Shown one piece after another: positions 56,724 to 64,000 of a DNA stretch of 64,000 nt; positions within the stretch are counted from its first letter, which is position 1; each line of letters starts with the position of its first letter. The stretch comes from DATKDF01 sp963752045 (GTDB lineage Bacteria > Acidobacteriota > Vicinamibacteria > Vicinamibacterales > SCN-69-37). The stretch lies in contig CAVVWN010000014.1 in the NCBI GenBank assembly GCA_963752045.1, positions 124,001-188,000 on the forward strand, in the 5' to 3' direction. The notes beneath the pieces are model-generated. The model saw nothing but the letters and a program-made list of their open reading frames with translations, searched no databases and was not told where the DNA came from. The position numbers and the translations under genes are program-made.

Positions 56724-59018
56724 TCACGTCGTGATCGCGTCGACCTTCCTCTTCACGTCGCGCATCAGCGACTCGTAACGAGGGTCGCCGCGGAGGTTCG
56801 CGAGGAACGGATCGAGTCGTGCGAGCACATCGTGATTGATGAAGCCGCGCGAGACGGCGACGTCGACCCAGCGGATGCCGCCGTCGATGTCACCGGCCAG
56901 CGCGCAACACTGTGCGAGGAACCAGCAGTACTGCGGGTCGCTTTCAAGCGTCGCGATGAGTTCCGGCGTGAGCCCGGCGAGCGCGCGTGCCGCGTCGCCA
57001 TCGAAGGCGGCCTGGTAGATCACGGCCAGTTGACCGAAGGGATTGGCCGGCTCGGCGCGCGCGAGGTCCTCGAGAATGCGGCGCCCTTCGTCGGCGCGTC
57101 CGGTCATGACCGCCAGGTGGCCGTAGACGAGCCGCATTAACGGATTCTCCATGACCGCGCCGGGCCGCTCGGACCAGAGCGCCCACGCCCGCTCGTACTC
57201 GCCGCCGAGCCACTTCATCGTGCCCGGCACCAGTTGGTAGAAGGGCGTGACCGGATCGACCGCCACCAGGCGATCGGCCCAGGCCTCCGCCAGCGCCATC
57301 TGGCCGCTCACGCCGGCCACGATGCTGCCCCAGAGCAGGCAATCCGGATCGTTGGGCGCCAGTTCGAGCGCCAGCCTCAGCTGGCGGAAGGCGCCCGGCA
57401 TGTCGCCGCGATGCACGCGGACCAGGGCCGAGACGCGCCGGCCATGAGGCGACCGGGGCTCGATCTCGAGCGCCCGCTCCGCGCAGGCATCGGCCTTGTC
57501 GAGGTAGCTCACATCTCCGCTGATGCCGCTGTTGACGTACTGCCAGTAGGCCTCGCCCTTGGTGGCCAGGATCAGCGCGTTGTCGCCGGCGATGGCCTCA
57601 CTCTGCTCGAGGCACTCGATGACCCGATCGAGGCTCTCCTTCGTGAAGCGCAGCATTTCCTGCTTGGCCCGCAAGTACCACTCGTAGGCCCGGACGTCCG
57701 GGATGGGGTGCTCCTTGAGCTGCTGCGCTTCCCTGGACGACAGCACGACCCGAAGCGCGTCCACGATGGACCTCGAGAGCGTTTCCTGAATCGCGAACAC
57801 GTCCTTGAGCGAACCGCTGTACTTGTTGCCCCAGATGGGCGAGTCGGTCGCCGCCTCGACCAGCTTGGCGGTGACGCGCAGCGCGTCGCCCATTCGGCGG
57901 ACGCTGCCCTCGAGGACGTGCTCGACGCCGAGCTGCTTCGCCAGCTCCGACACCGTCAGCGTCGTGTCCTTGAACTGCATGCTCGACGTGCTGGAAATCA
58001 CCCGCAGATGCCTGACATTCGACAGGTCCGCGATGATCTCGTCCGTCAGGCCGTTGGCGAAGTAGTCACTCTCCGGATCCGCCGCGAGGTTGGTGAACGG
58101 CAGCACCAGGAGCGTGCCCTTGCCCGCGGGAGCTGGTCTGGCGACCGTCGACGACGTGGTCGCGGCCTGTGCACCGGTCTGCACGGCCTCGAGCGCCAGA
58201 CGTACCTCGCCGGCGTTGGGATAGCGGTCCGAGGGCTGCTTGGCCAGGCACCTCGCGATGACGGCCTTGAGCCCGGCGGGAACGCGGCCGGGCAACGGCG
58301 CCGGCTCCGCATGCAGGATCTTGCCGCAGATATCGAACGGCGTGCTGCCCGTGAACGGCCGGGTGGCCGACGCCATCTCGTACAACATGACGCCGAGCGC
58401 CCAGATGTCGACGCGTCCGTCCACCAGTTCCCCGCGCAACGCTTCCGGCGCCATGTAGAGCAGCGTTCCGGCCACCGTGCCGGGGGTCAGGATCGAATCG
58501 TACGCCGGCGACTCGGTTTCCTGCGTCTCGATTTCCGGATCGCCCGGCGCGGCCTGCCGCTGCGCGATGCCGAAATCGAGCACCTTGACGCGGCCGTCGG
58601 GCGTCACGATGACGTTGGCGCACTTCAGGTCGCGGTGGACGACACCGCGCGCGTGCGCATGGGCCAGCGCGTCCGCAATCTGCGATCCGTGCCGGACGAC
58701 GGTGTCGACCGGAAACCCACCGCTGGGAATCAGATCAGCGAGCGTCCGGCCATCGACGAACTCCATGACCAGGTAGCACGCGTCGCCGGATTCGGCGACC
58801 TCGTACACCGTGCAGACGCTGGCATGGTTGAGCGCCGAGGCGCTGCGGGCTTCGTGCATCAGCCGCTGTCGCGTCTTCGGCGTAGCCGAAAGATCAGGGA
58901 AGACCTTGATCGCGACGGGACGCTCGAGCTTGCTGTCGAACGCGCGATAGACCACCCCCATCCCGCCAGCGCCGAGCTGCGACTCAATACGGTAGTGGCC
59001 GATCCGGGTGCCGATCAT
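56724..59018 (-). CDS. Ser/Thr protein kinase with TolB/FlgO-like and TPR domains (4)
   Basis: This 764-residue protein has a kinase domain (GAGGMGVV, Lys38, HRDLKCAN, DFGIAQRQ, LYMAPEALRG) followed without an obvious transmembrane helix by a FlgO/TolB-like domain (GTLLVLPFTNLAADPESDYFANGLTDEI, as in CadC/adenylate-cyclase-type proteins) and C-terminal TPR repeats. The HRDLKCAN motif replaces the usual Pro with Cys. It differs from the three PD40 kinases and is on the opposite strand. ATG 59018 is preferred; a TTG at 59036 would add six residues. Confidence 0.92.
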   Translation of the reverse strand: MIGTRIGHYRIESQLGAGGMGVVYRAFDSKLERPVAIKVFPDLSATPKTRQRLMHEARSASALNHASVCTVYEVAESGDACYLVMEFVDGRTLADLIPSGGFPVDTVVRHGSQIADALAHAHARGVVHRDLKCANVIVTPDGRVKVLDFGIAQRQAAPGDPEIETQETESPAYDSILTPGTVAGTLLYMAPEALRGELVDGRVDIWALGVMLYEMASATRPFTGSTPFDICGKILHAEPAPLPGRVPAGLKAVIARCLAKQPSDRYPNAGEVRLALEAVQTGAQAATTSSTVARPAPAGKGTLLVLPFTNLAADPESDYFANGLTDEIIADLSNVRHLRVISSTSSMQFKDTTLTVSELAKQLGVEHVLEGSVRRMGDALRVTAKLVEAATDSPIWGNKYSGSLKDVFAIQETLSRSIVDALRVVLSSREAQQLKEHPIPDVRAYEWYLRAKQEMLRFTKESLDRVIECLEQSEAIAGDNALILATKGEAYWQYVNSGISGDVSYLDKADACAERALEIEPRSPHGRRVSALVRVHRGDMPGAFRQLRLALELAPNDPDCLLWGSIVAGVSGQMALAEAWADRLVAVDPVTPFYQLVPGTMKWLGGEYERAWALWSERPGAVMENPLMRLVYGHLAVMTGRADEGRRILEDLARAEPANPFGQLAVIYQAAFDGDAARALAGLTPELIATLESDPQYCWFLAQCCALAGDIDGGIRWVDVAVSRGFINHDVLARLDPFLANLRGDPRYESLMRDVKRKVDAITT

Positions 59019-59047
59019 CTCAGTGCGCGGAGGCAAGCTAGAAGCGA

Positions 59048-59059
59048 GATGATATCATC
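59048..59059. promoter_or_regulatory. Palindromic bidirectional -10 element
   Basis: GATGATATCATC is a perfect 12-bp palindrome that offers TATCAT on both strands (plus 59053-59058, minus 59054-59049). It lies in the 54-bp spacer between the divergent kinase 4 and flavoprotein genes, 14 nt from the flavoprotein ATG and 30 nt from the kinase ATG. Confidence 0.5.
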
Positions 59060-59072
59060 CGCGTCCGTCCTC

Positions 59073-59696
59073 ATGACTCCACGCACACGAGCACCCGAGC
59101 CCGCGCTCTGCGAGACGGCCGTCGTGGCCATCACCGGTTCGATTGGCGCGCTCTGGGCCGCCGAGTTCGTGCTCGAACTTCGTGCCGGCGGGCACGTCGG
59201 CTCGGTGCGCGTCGTGATGTCGGAGCGCGCGACCGAACTGGTCACGCCAGCCGCGCTGCGGGCCATCTCGGGCCAGTCGGTCCTGACCCACCTGACCGAT
59301 CCTGATGCGCCGTTCGCGGTTGGCCACGTGCAGGTGACCGAAGGTGCCGGCGTCATGATCGTGATGCCAGCCACCGCCAACATCGTGGGCAAAGTCGCAA
59401 ACGGGATCGCAGACGACGTGGTGTCGTCGACGGTCATGGCGGCGGCGTGTCCCGTGGTGTTCGTGCCGAACATGAATGAACGGATGTGGCGGCGCCCGGC
59501 CGTGCAGCGCAACATCCGGACGTTGATTCGCGACGGCCATCATGTCGTGCCTCCGGTCGAGGGCACCGCCGTCTCGACCGGACGCGCGAGCGAAGGCGGG
59601 ATGCCGGACAGCGACGCCATCCTGCGCGTCCTGCGGCGTATCCTCGGGCCCGCCGGGGCGCGCGGCTCCCGCACGCGCGGCCGCGCGAAGTCCTAG
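59073..59696 (+). CDS. Flavoprotein of the HFCD/phosphopantothenoylcysteine decarboxylase family
   Basis: The 207-residue protein has the flavin-binding pattern ITGSIGALWAAEF, the VMPATANIVGKVANGIADDVV segment (PASANT-like) and VPNMNERMW (PxMNxxMW), with a His in AVGHVQV. Members decarboxylate C-terminal or pantothenoyl cysteine (CoaC, EpiD) or act in prenyl-FMN chemistry. No CoaB domain is fused. A stand-alone copy next to a methyltransferase and not near coaBC may have a specialised role; the substrate is unknown. Confidence 0.85.
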   Translation: MTPRTRAPEPALCETAVVAITGSIGALWAAEFVLELRAGGHVGSVRVVMSERATELVTPAALRAISGQSVLTHLTDPDAPFAVGHVQVTEGAGVMIVMPATANIVGKVANGIADDVVSSTVMAAACPVVFVPNMNERMWRRPAVQRNIRTLIRDGHHVVPPVEGTAVSTGRASEGGMPDSDAILRVLRRILGPAGARGSRTRGRAKS

Positions 59697-60686
59697 CTAG
59701 GGGCCCTGACGGCGCGCCACCAGCATCGACGGGCTCCTCACTCGCGTGATGGCGCCGAATCGCGCGCGCCGCAGGCGCCGTCTCATCTCAGCCGTCGTCG
59801 ATGCCTGCCCCGGGGATTCGAGCGCCAGCAGCAGCAACGAGTACGCGACCGCGTCAGGCGGTGACCGGCGCCCCTCGTCGAGCATCGGCGAGGCCACCAT
59901 CACGGATCCGCCGGGCCGAAGCGCCGCGCGCGCCTTGCGCACGAGCCTCGACTGATCGCCTGCGGTGAAGTAGTCCAGCACGTTCACCATCAGCACGAGA
60001 TCGAACATGCCGCCCCAGTCCATGGCCAGGGCGTCACCCGCTCGCGTCGTCAGGCGGTCGCCGACGCCGGCGGCAGACGCCCGCCGGCGCGCGAGGCCGA
60101 CCACCCCGGCATGGTCGACCGCGACGAGGGAGGCGGTGGGCGCCCGCTGCAGCAGCATGATGCCGAGCGGCGAGGCGCCCGAGCCAATGTCGAGGATGCG
60201 TCCGCGCGCCAGGCGGCGGTCGATGAGCGTGCCCGCAAGGTCTTCCGCCAGCTGGTGCCGGAGTGATGACGTCTCTTTCGCGAAGGCGGCCCAGAGGCTG
60301 GCACGCGACGCAGCGCCGGCGGGCGACGGGCCGTGACGCACGACGTCGGCCAGCCCGGCGAAGGCCTTCTTCACGGGCGGTGAAGTGAAGAAGCGCGGGA
60401 GGGTGGCACCAGCACGCGACGGCCCAGGGGGCTGAACCTGCGTCGCGCGGGGAACGGCGCGGTACCGGCCCTGGCGAGCCGCAAGGAGTCCCATCGACAC
60501 CAGGGCATCGCACAACGTGCGGACGGCGCTCGTGTCCGCACCCAGCGCCCGGGCCAGTTCCGGCGCCGTGCGGGCACGGTGCTCCAGCGCGGCGAAGACG
60601 CCGAGCTCCATCGCGGCGGCCGCAGCCGCCGACCGCCAGTGCGCCCGGAGCGATTCGGCCTGGCGGGAGGGGTCGAAAGCCGGCAT
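59697..60686 (-). CDS. SAM-dependent O-methyltransferase-like protein
   Basis: This 329-residue protein has an N-terminal winged-helix dimerisation domain (ELGVFAALEHRARTAPELA, LCDALVSMGLLAARQGRYR) and a Rossmann methyltransferase domain with motif I LDIGSGASPLG, an acidic loop VAVDHAG and DLVLMVNVLDYF. This is the acetylserotonin/hydroxyneurosporene-type small-molecule methyltransferase layout. It is convergent with the flavoprotein gene, the two stops being adjacent in CTAGCTAG-like sequence. The start ATG 60686 is 11 nt downstream of GATAGT. Confidence 0.86.
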   Translation of the reverse strand: MPAFDPSRQAESLRAHWRSAAAAAAMELGVFAALEHRARTAPELARALGADTSAVRTLCDALVSMGLLAARQGRYRAVPRATQVQPPGPSRAGATLPRFFTSPPVKKAFAGLADVVRHGPSPAGAASRASLWAAFAKETSSLRHQLAEDLAGTLIDRRLARGRILDIGSGASPLGIMLLQRAPTASLVAVDHAGVVGLARRRASAAGVGDRLTTRAGDALAMDWGGMFDLVLMVNVLDYFTAGDQSRLVRKARAALRPGGSVMVASPMLDEGRRSPPDAVAYSLLLLALESPGQASTTAEMRRRLRRARFGAITRVRSPSMLVARRQGP

Positions 60687-60696
60687 GTGCGCATGC

Positions 60697-60703
60697 TACT
60701 ATC
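60697..60703. promoter_or_regulatory. Overlapping divergent -10 boxes (TACTAT / GATAGT)
   Basis: Plus-strand TACTAT (60697-60702) and minus-strand GATAGT (60703-60698) share the same bases between the divergent methyltransferase and papain-like genes. The minus-strand box ends 11 nt before the methyltransferase ATG; the plus-strand gene has a roughly 46-nt leader with AGAGG (60742-60746). Confidence 0.45.
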
Positions 60704-60754
60704 GCCGGCCTCCGAACTCGCTCCGCGCGATGTTGAACACAAGAGGCGAATCCC

Positions 60755-62830
60755 ATGCCGGATCCCGAACTTGGTTTTTTCGTCAGGCCTGACGCCCTCG
60801 ACTTTCGCGACCGCATTTTTCGGCCCACGCTGGTCGAGGTCCCGAGTGAGATGCCGCTCGCGAAATACCAGGAGGTGGGCGTGCCCGTCCTGAGCCAGCT
60901 CGGCCGCGGCGTGGCGGATCGCGCGGACGTCAAGACGCGCCTTCGTGCGAGCGCCGTCGGGGCCTCGCCGCAATCGACGGCGTGGGCCTGCACGGGATTC
61001 GCGCTCGCGACCGTCGTCCACTATCTGCTCCGGCGCCGCGCCACGCACCGCGACGAGACGATCGTCAGCGAGGCGATGCTCTTCGAAATGGCACGTCGCC
61101 ACGACGACTACACGGGCGAGCGCTACCTCGGCTCGAGCGCCCGCGGCGCCATGCGGGGATGGCACATCCATGGCGTGTGCAGCCGCGAGCTCTGGCCGTT
61201 CCGTCAGAACCGATCGGATCGGCGCCTGACGGCCCAGCGGGCCGCCGATGCGGCCACCCGGCCGCTCGGCGCCTACTTCCGTGTGAACCACCGGGATCTC
61301 GTCGCGATGCACTGCGCGCTGGCCGAGGCCGGCGTGTTGTACGCGGTGGCCAACGTGCACAAAGGCTGGCTGTCGGCCCGGGCAAAAGACGGGACGATTG
61401 CCCCGTCGCGTGAGGTCATCGCCTCGCACGCCTTCGCCATCGTCGCCTACGACCGTACGGGGTTCTGGGTTCAGAACAGCTGGGGCAAGGAGTGGGGTGC
61501 CGGTGGCTTCGGTCATGTGGCCTACGACGACTGGCTCGACAACGGCATCGACGTCTGGGTTGCGCGGCTGGGCGTGCCGACGGCCCTCCGCGAGGCCTCG
61601 TCGGCCGCGCGCATCACGGCCTCGGCCGAGGCGTCGTCGCGGACCCAGGTGACGCGACATCTGCGCCAGCACATCGTGCGCATTCATCCCGATGGCCGGC
61701 TGCAATCCAACGCGGCCTTTGGCACGTCGCTGCAGGATCTGGACACGATCTTCGAAGAGGATTTTCCCGAGGAGACGAAGTCCTGGAAGCGAAAGAAGCG
61801 GCTGCTGCTGTTTGCCGGCGGCGGTCTCGCTTCGGCTGACACCACAATTCAGCGGGAAGTCGCCGACTACTGCGCGACACTGCTCGGCCAGCAGATCTTT
61901 CCGCTGACCTTCGTCTGGCGGACCGGTTTCTGGGAAGGCATCAGCCGTGTCGTCCGGCGCGCGCTCGGTCAGCGACAGCACGACACGGGGGCCGGCGCGA
62001 ACACCGACTTCATGCTCGATCGCCTCGACCAGGGCCTCGAACCCATGGTGCGTATGGCCGGCGGCAAGCTGGCCTGGGACGAGATCAAGCGCACGGCACG
62101 CCAGGCCACCGCGCTCGCCGACGGCGGCGTGCGCCTGACGCTCGATCGCGTCGCGAAGCTGGTGCAACGCGATCCGTCAGTGGAAGTGCACCTGGTCGCC
62201 CACAGTGCCGGCGCGATCCTTCTCGCGCCTGCCATCCAGTTGCTGACGACCGAAGGCAAGATCACGTCCGGCCCCATGAAGGGACGCAAGGGGCTTGGCA
62301 TCCCCGTGCATTCCTGCGCGCTCTGGGCGCCAGCCTGCACCAACGGCCTCTTCCATCAGACCTACTTCGACGCGATCGACAACCGTCGCATCCGGCGGTT
62401 CCTGTTGATCACGCTCACCAAGGAGGCCGAGGAAGACGACAACGTGGCCGGCATCTACGGCAAGTCGCTCCTGCACCTCATCTCTGCGGCGCTCGAGGAG
62501 GAAGCCCGTGTGCCCGGCGAATCCGATGGCGCCGAGATCATGGGCATGGAACGGTTCGTCAGGACCGCCGGCGACGACCAGCCGGGCTACCCCGAGTTCA
62601 AGCGTCTGCTCAAACGGAAGTCGGTGAACTGGATCCTGTCGCCCGCGCCCGCCACGCTCGACCCGGGCCACGTCGTGCCGGTGGCCGCCCGGCACCACGG
62701 CGACTTCGACGATGACGCCGGAACGCTGATGGCGACGTTGAGTCTCATCCTGGGACGTCCGCCGAAGGACGTCCGCCTCGCCATTCACCGTTCGGCGGGG
62801 TCCGCCAAGGCGCTCAGACAGTCGCTCTGA
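60755..62830 (+). CDS. Papain-like cysteine peptidase fused to an alpha/beta-hydrolase domain
   Basis: The 691-residue protein has an N-terminal C1-type peptidase (about residues 65-275) with Gln73, catalytic Cys79 (STAWACTGFA), His225 (SHAFAIVAYD) and Asn241 (QNSWGKEWG). After a linker a second domain (about 345-640) begins RLLLFAGGGLASADTTIQREV and has a lipase-like nucleophile elbow VAHSAGA (Ser484). No signal peptide is visible, so it should be cytoplasmic. Both active sites look intact. The combination suggests a two-activity effector or processing enzyme; the role is unknown. It precedes a toxin-antitoxin-like pair by 90 bp. Confidence 0.85.
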   Translation: MPDPELGFFVRPDALDFRDRIFRPTLVEVPSEMPLAKYQEVGVPVLSQLGRGVADRADVKTRLRASAVGASPQSTAWACTGFALATVVHYLLRRRATHRDETIVSEAMLFEMARRHDDYTGERYLGSSARGAMRGWHIHGVCSRELWPFRQNRSDRRLTAQRAADAATRPLGAYFRVNHRDLVAMHCALAEAGVLYAVANVHKGWLSARAKDGTIAPSREVIASHAFAIVAYDRTGFWVQNSWGKEWGAGGFGHVAYDDWLDNGIDVWVARLGVPTALREASSAARITASAEASSRTQVTRHLRQHIVRIHPDGRLQSNAAFGTSLQDLDTIFEEDFPEETKSWKRKKRLLLFAGGGLASADTTIQREVADYCATLLGQQIFPLTFVWRTGFWEGISRVVRRALGQRQHDTGAGANTDFMLDRLDQGLEPMVRMAGGKLAWDEIKRTARQATALADGGVRLTLDRVAKLVQRDPSVEVHLVAHSAGAILLAPAIQLLTTEGKITSGPMKGRKGLGIPVHSCALWAPACTNGLFHQTYFDAIDNRRIRRFLLITLTKEAEEDDNVAGIYGKSLLHLISAALEEEARVPGESDGAEIMGMERFVRTAGDDQPGYPEFKRLLKRKSVNWILSPAPATLDPGHVVPVAARHHGDFDDDAGTLMATLSLILGRPPKDVRLAIHRSAGSAKALRQSL

Positions 62831-62907
62831 CGGACACACGATGACCGCTCGGCCATGCGCGCGTCGCGACCCGACTCTGTGGCCATTCAGCCTGGCCCGG
62901 AGGCCGC

Positions 62908-62913
62908 TATAAT
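62908..62913 (+). promoter_or_regulatory. TATAAT -10 box of the nucleotidyltransferase pair
   Basis: A perfect TATAAT ends 6 nt before the GTG at 62920, predicting a leaderless GTG-initiated transcript. Confidence 0.55.
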
Positions 62914-62919
62914 CGCCAC

Positions 62920-63210
62920 GTGAACGTCAGCACGCTCTCGGCACTCCCAGGAGCCGACCTCGTGCTCAAAGGGCTGAGGGATCTCGAGGACGGCACCGAA
63001 TCCATCGAGGCACTGCTCGTCCAGATCGGTGCGCCGAAGCTCAGATCCCTTGGGTTGACCGTGCCGGAGATGGTGTCACCCGTGGCTCCCGAACATCGCC
63101 TCTACGCTCGCCTCGAGGAATCCTACGGCGAGGCAGCCCACAGCCGGCAGAACGCGCTCGTGCGGCGCCTTGTCAGTTTCGAACGGGCCCTCGCGTGCGT
63201 GAGCGCGTAG
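62920..63210 (+). CDS. Small helical protein upstream of a nucleotidyltransferase (putative antitoxin partner)
   Basis: This 96-residue protein is acidic to neutral and mostly helical (LPGADLVLKGLRDLEDGTES, HRLYARLEESYGEAAHSRQNALVRRLVSFERAL). No family is recognised with certainty. Its gene overlaps the nucleotidyltransferase gene by 16 bp, so the two are translationally coupled, as in toxin-antitoxin pairs where a small partner comes first. The function is inferred from this arrangement only. Confidence 0.6.
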   Translation: MNVSTLSALPGADLVLKGLRDLEDGTESIEALLVQIGAPKLRSLGLTVPEMVSPVAPEHRLYARLEESYGEAAHSRQNALVRRLVSFERALACVSA

Positions 63211-63719
63211 ACGCCGCTCGCCTTCGCGCGTTCATGCGCGCCCTGGCGACCGCCTCACGAGATCTCCTGCAGGTGTATCTCGTGGGTGGGGCCACCGCCG
63301 TCGCGGAAGGGTGGCGCGACTCGACGATCGATATCGATCTGACGCTCGGTCCCAACGCCGACGAGGTGCTTCGCGCCATCCCCGCGATCAAAGAATCCCT
63401 CAACGTCAACGTGGAGCTGGTTTCGCCCGCCGACTTCATTCCCGTCAAGCCAGGCTGGGAAGACCGCAGTCCTTTCATCGCGCAGGAAGGCACCGTGACC
63501 TTCCGGCACTACGATCTCTACGCGCAGGCACTGGCCAAGATAGAACGTGGTCACGAAACGGATCGGACGGACGTCGCTGCGCTCTTGGCCAGGGGCCTCG
63601 TGGAACGCGGCCGCCTGCGTGAGTACTTTCACGCCATCGAGCCCGAGCTCTATCGGTTCCCGGCCATCGATCCCCCGTCCTTTCGTCGCGCGGTGGAAGC
63701 GATCACCGGCGGATCGTGA
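63195..63719 (+). CDS. DUF6036-like/MNT-fold nucleotidyltransferase
   Basis: The 174-residue protein carries the minimal nucleotidyltransferase core: VYLVGGATAVAEGWRDSTIDIDLTL, with the GG motif and the DxD metal pair, then KPGWEDRS and a helical C-terminus (YDLYAQALAKIERGHETDRTDVAALLARG). Proteins of this type occur in AbiEii/MNT-like toxin-antitoxin systems and in resistance-type transferases. The GTG at 63195 lies inside the preceding gene, supporting coupled expression. Whether it is toxin or antitoxin cannot be read from sequence. Confidence 0.75.
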   Translation: MRERVDAARLRAFMRALATASRDLLQVYLVGGATAVAEGWRDSTIDIDLTLGPNADEVLRAIPAIKESLNVNVELVSPADFIPVKPGWEDRSPFIAQEGTVTFRHYDLYAQALAKIERGHETDRTDVAALLARGLVERGRLREYFHAIEPELYRFPAIDPPSFRRAVEAITGGS

Positions 63720-63796
63720 GCCAACAGCGCGCCCCTTGCCGGTTGAAGCCGTCGCGGACGTTTCCAGAGGGACACGTCTGGCGGCCGCGCGGCGAC

Positions 63797-63831
63797 AGGT
63801 AGCAGGGCGGACTGCACTTCAGTCCGCCCTA
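63797..63831. repeat. REP-like hairpin D2 (second copy of the GGGCGGACTG dyad)
   Basis: An 11-bp perfect stem AGGGCGGACTG/CAGTCCGCCCT (63802-63812 with 63818-63828) with a 5-nt loop. It lies 80 bp after the nucleotidyltransferase gene and matches hairpin D1 at 50281. Confidence 0.8.
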
Positions 63832-64000
63832 CTACGGCTGTGGAACCGATCGATCCAGATGGCCGTGCCCGCAAGGCAACCGTGAGCATTGACGGTGTGT
63901 TGAGCTGCGCGGTGGCACGACGAATCCCGAACAGTCGGCATCCGGCTTTCGCGTCGCCCGGCGTGTCAGAGCAGTCGGCAGAACTGCTCGAAGTTCTCGG
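63832..64000. other. Terminal segment without a confident gene
   Basis: A minus-strand frame entering from the right edge ends ENFEQFCRLL with TGA at 63968-63966 and could be the tail of a gene lying mostly outside the window. A plus-strand GTG frame from 63881 also stays open to the edge. Ten to forty codons are too few to decide. Confidence 0.25.

Noticed and set aside
57234..59036. The long plus-strand open frame opposite kinase 4
   Set aside because: Only its last roughly 207 codons (from 59073) are real, as the flavoprotein; the part opposite the kinase has no domain.
63881..64000. Plus-strand GTG frame running off the right edge
   Set aside because: About 40 codons without a recognisable pattern, ribosome-binding site or promoter; could be chance.

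Overview
The window is a high-GC chromosomal segment that reads as Acidobacteriota, most likely a Vicinamibacteria-like lineage. The evidence is the set of protein families: acidobacterial VWFA-related proteins (TIGR03436 type), orphan MacB/FtsX-like permeases (ADOP type) with an adjacent acidobacterial PadR regulator, four Ser/Thr kinases of which three carry PD40 propellers, a TonB-dependent receptor with a carboxypeptidase-like N-terminus, S9 peptidases and a DUF5117-type metalloprotease. The taxon is inferred; there is no rRNA here to confirm it. About 50 protein genes and one tRNA (Glu, CUC) are supported.

Layout. 0-7.2 kb: end of a permease gene, a secreted M19 dipeptidase and SGNH esterase, a convergent gph-like phosphatase/serine hydrolase pair, a large hairpin, a CadC-like membrane regulator and two VWFA proteins, the second broken by two frameshifts. 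7.2-11.4 kb: a tightly overlapped TRAP transporter operon (TatT, substrate-binding protein, fused QM permease) ending in a Nudix hydrolase. 11.4-19.1 kb: hydroxyproline epimerase-like gene, TPR protein, tRNA-Glu, a heme/cytochrome oxidase assembly operon (cupredoxin-like lipoprotein, ctaB, DUF420) and a fusion of a beta-lactamase-fold amidase-like domain with NamZ muramidase. 19.2-26.6 kb: CsoR, an acyl-CoA dehydrogenase operon, and PadR plus ADOP permease. 26.6-34.1 kb: type III glutamine synthetase, a four-helix-bundle protein, a serine hydrolase and an S9 peptidase, separated by five arrays of a 25-bp minisatellite and an IS256 transposase relic. 34-45.6 kb: TonB receptor, second S9 peptidase, metalloprotease, second ADOP permease, LolA-like protein. 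45.6-59 kb: TfoX-like protein, four Ser/Thr kinases, an ATPase, a VOC protein and a 31-residue lysine-rich protein. 59-64 kb: flavoprotein, methyltransferase, a papain-like/alpha-beta hydrolase fusion and a nucleotidyltransferase pair resembling a toxin-antitoxin module.

How it works together. The gene content suggests a peptide- and cell-wall-scavenging heterotroph: secreted peptidases, dipeptidase, MurNAc recycling, hydroxyproline epimerisation, a TRAP importer, a TonB receptor and a nitrogen-assimilating GSIII. The kinases probably couple extracytoplasmic propeller or TPR domains to intracellular signalling.

Two non-coding patterns stand out. First, many genes have a TATAAT-like box ending only 6-11 nt before the start codon, implying leaderless or nearly leaderless mRNAs. 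Second, intergenic spacers are filled with several short tandem-repeat families (25 bp, 9-10 bp, 7 bp); at five genes an array starts at or within a few bases of the stop codon, on the gene's sense strand, and in three of these the repeat unit itself supplies the TGA stop.
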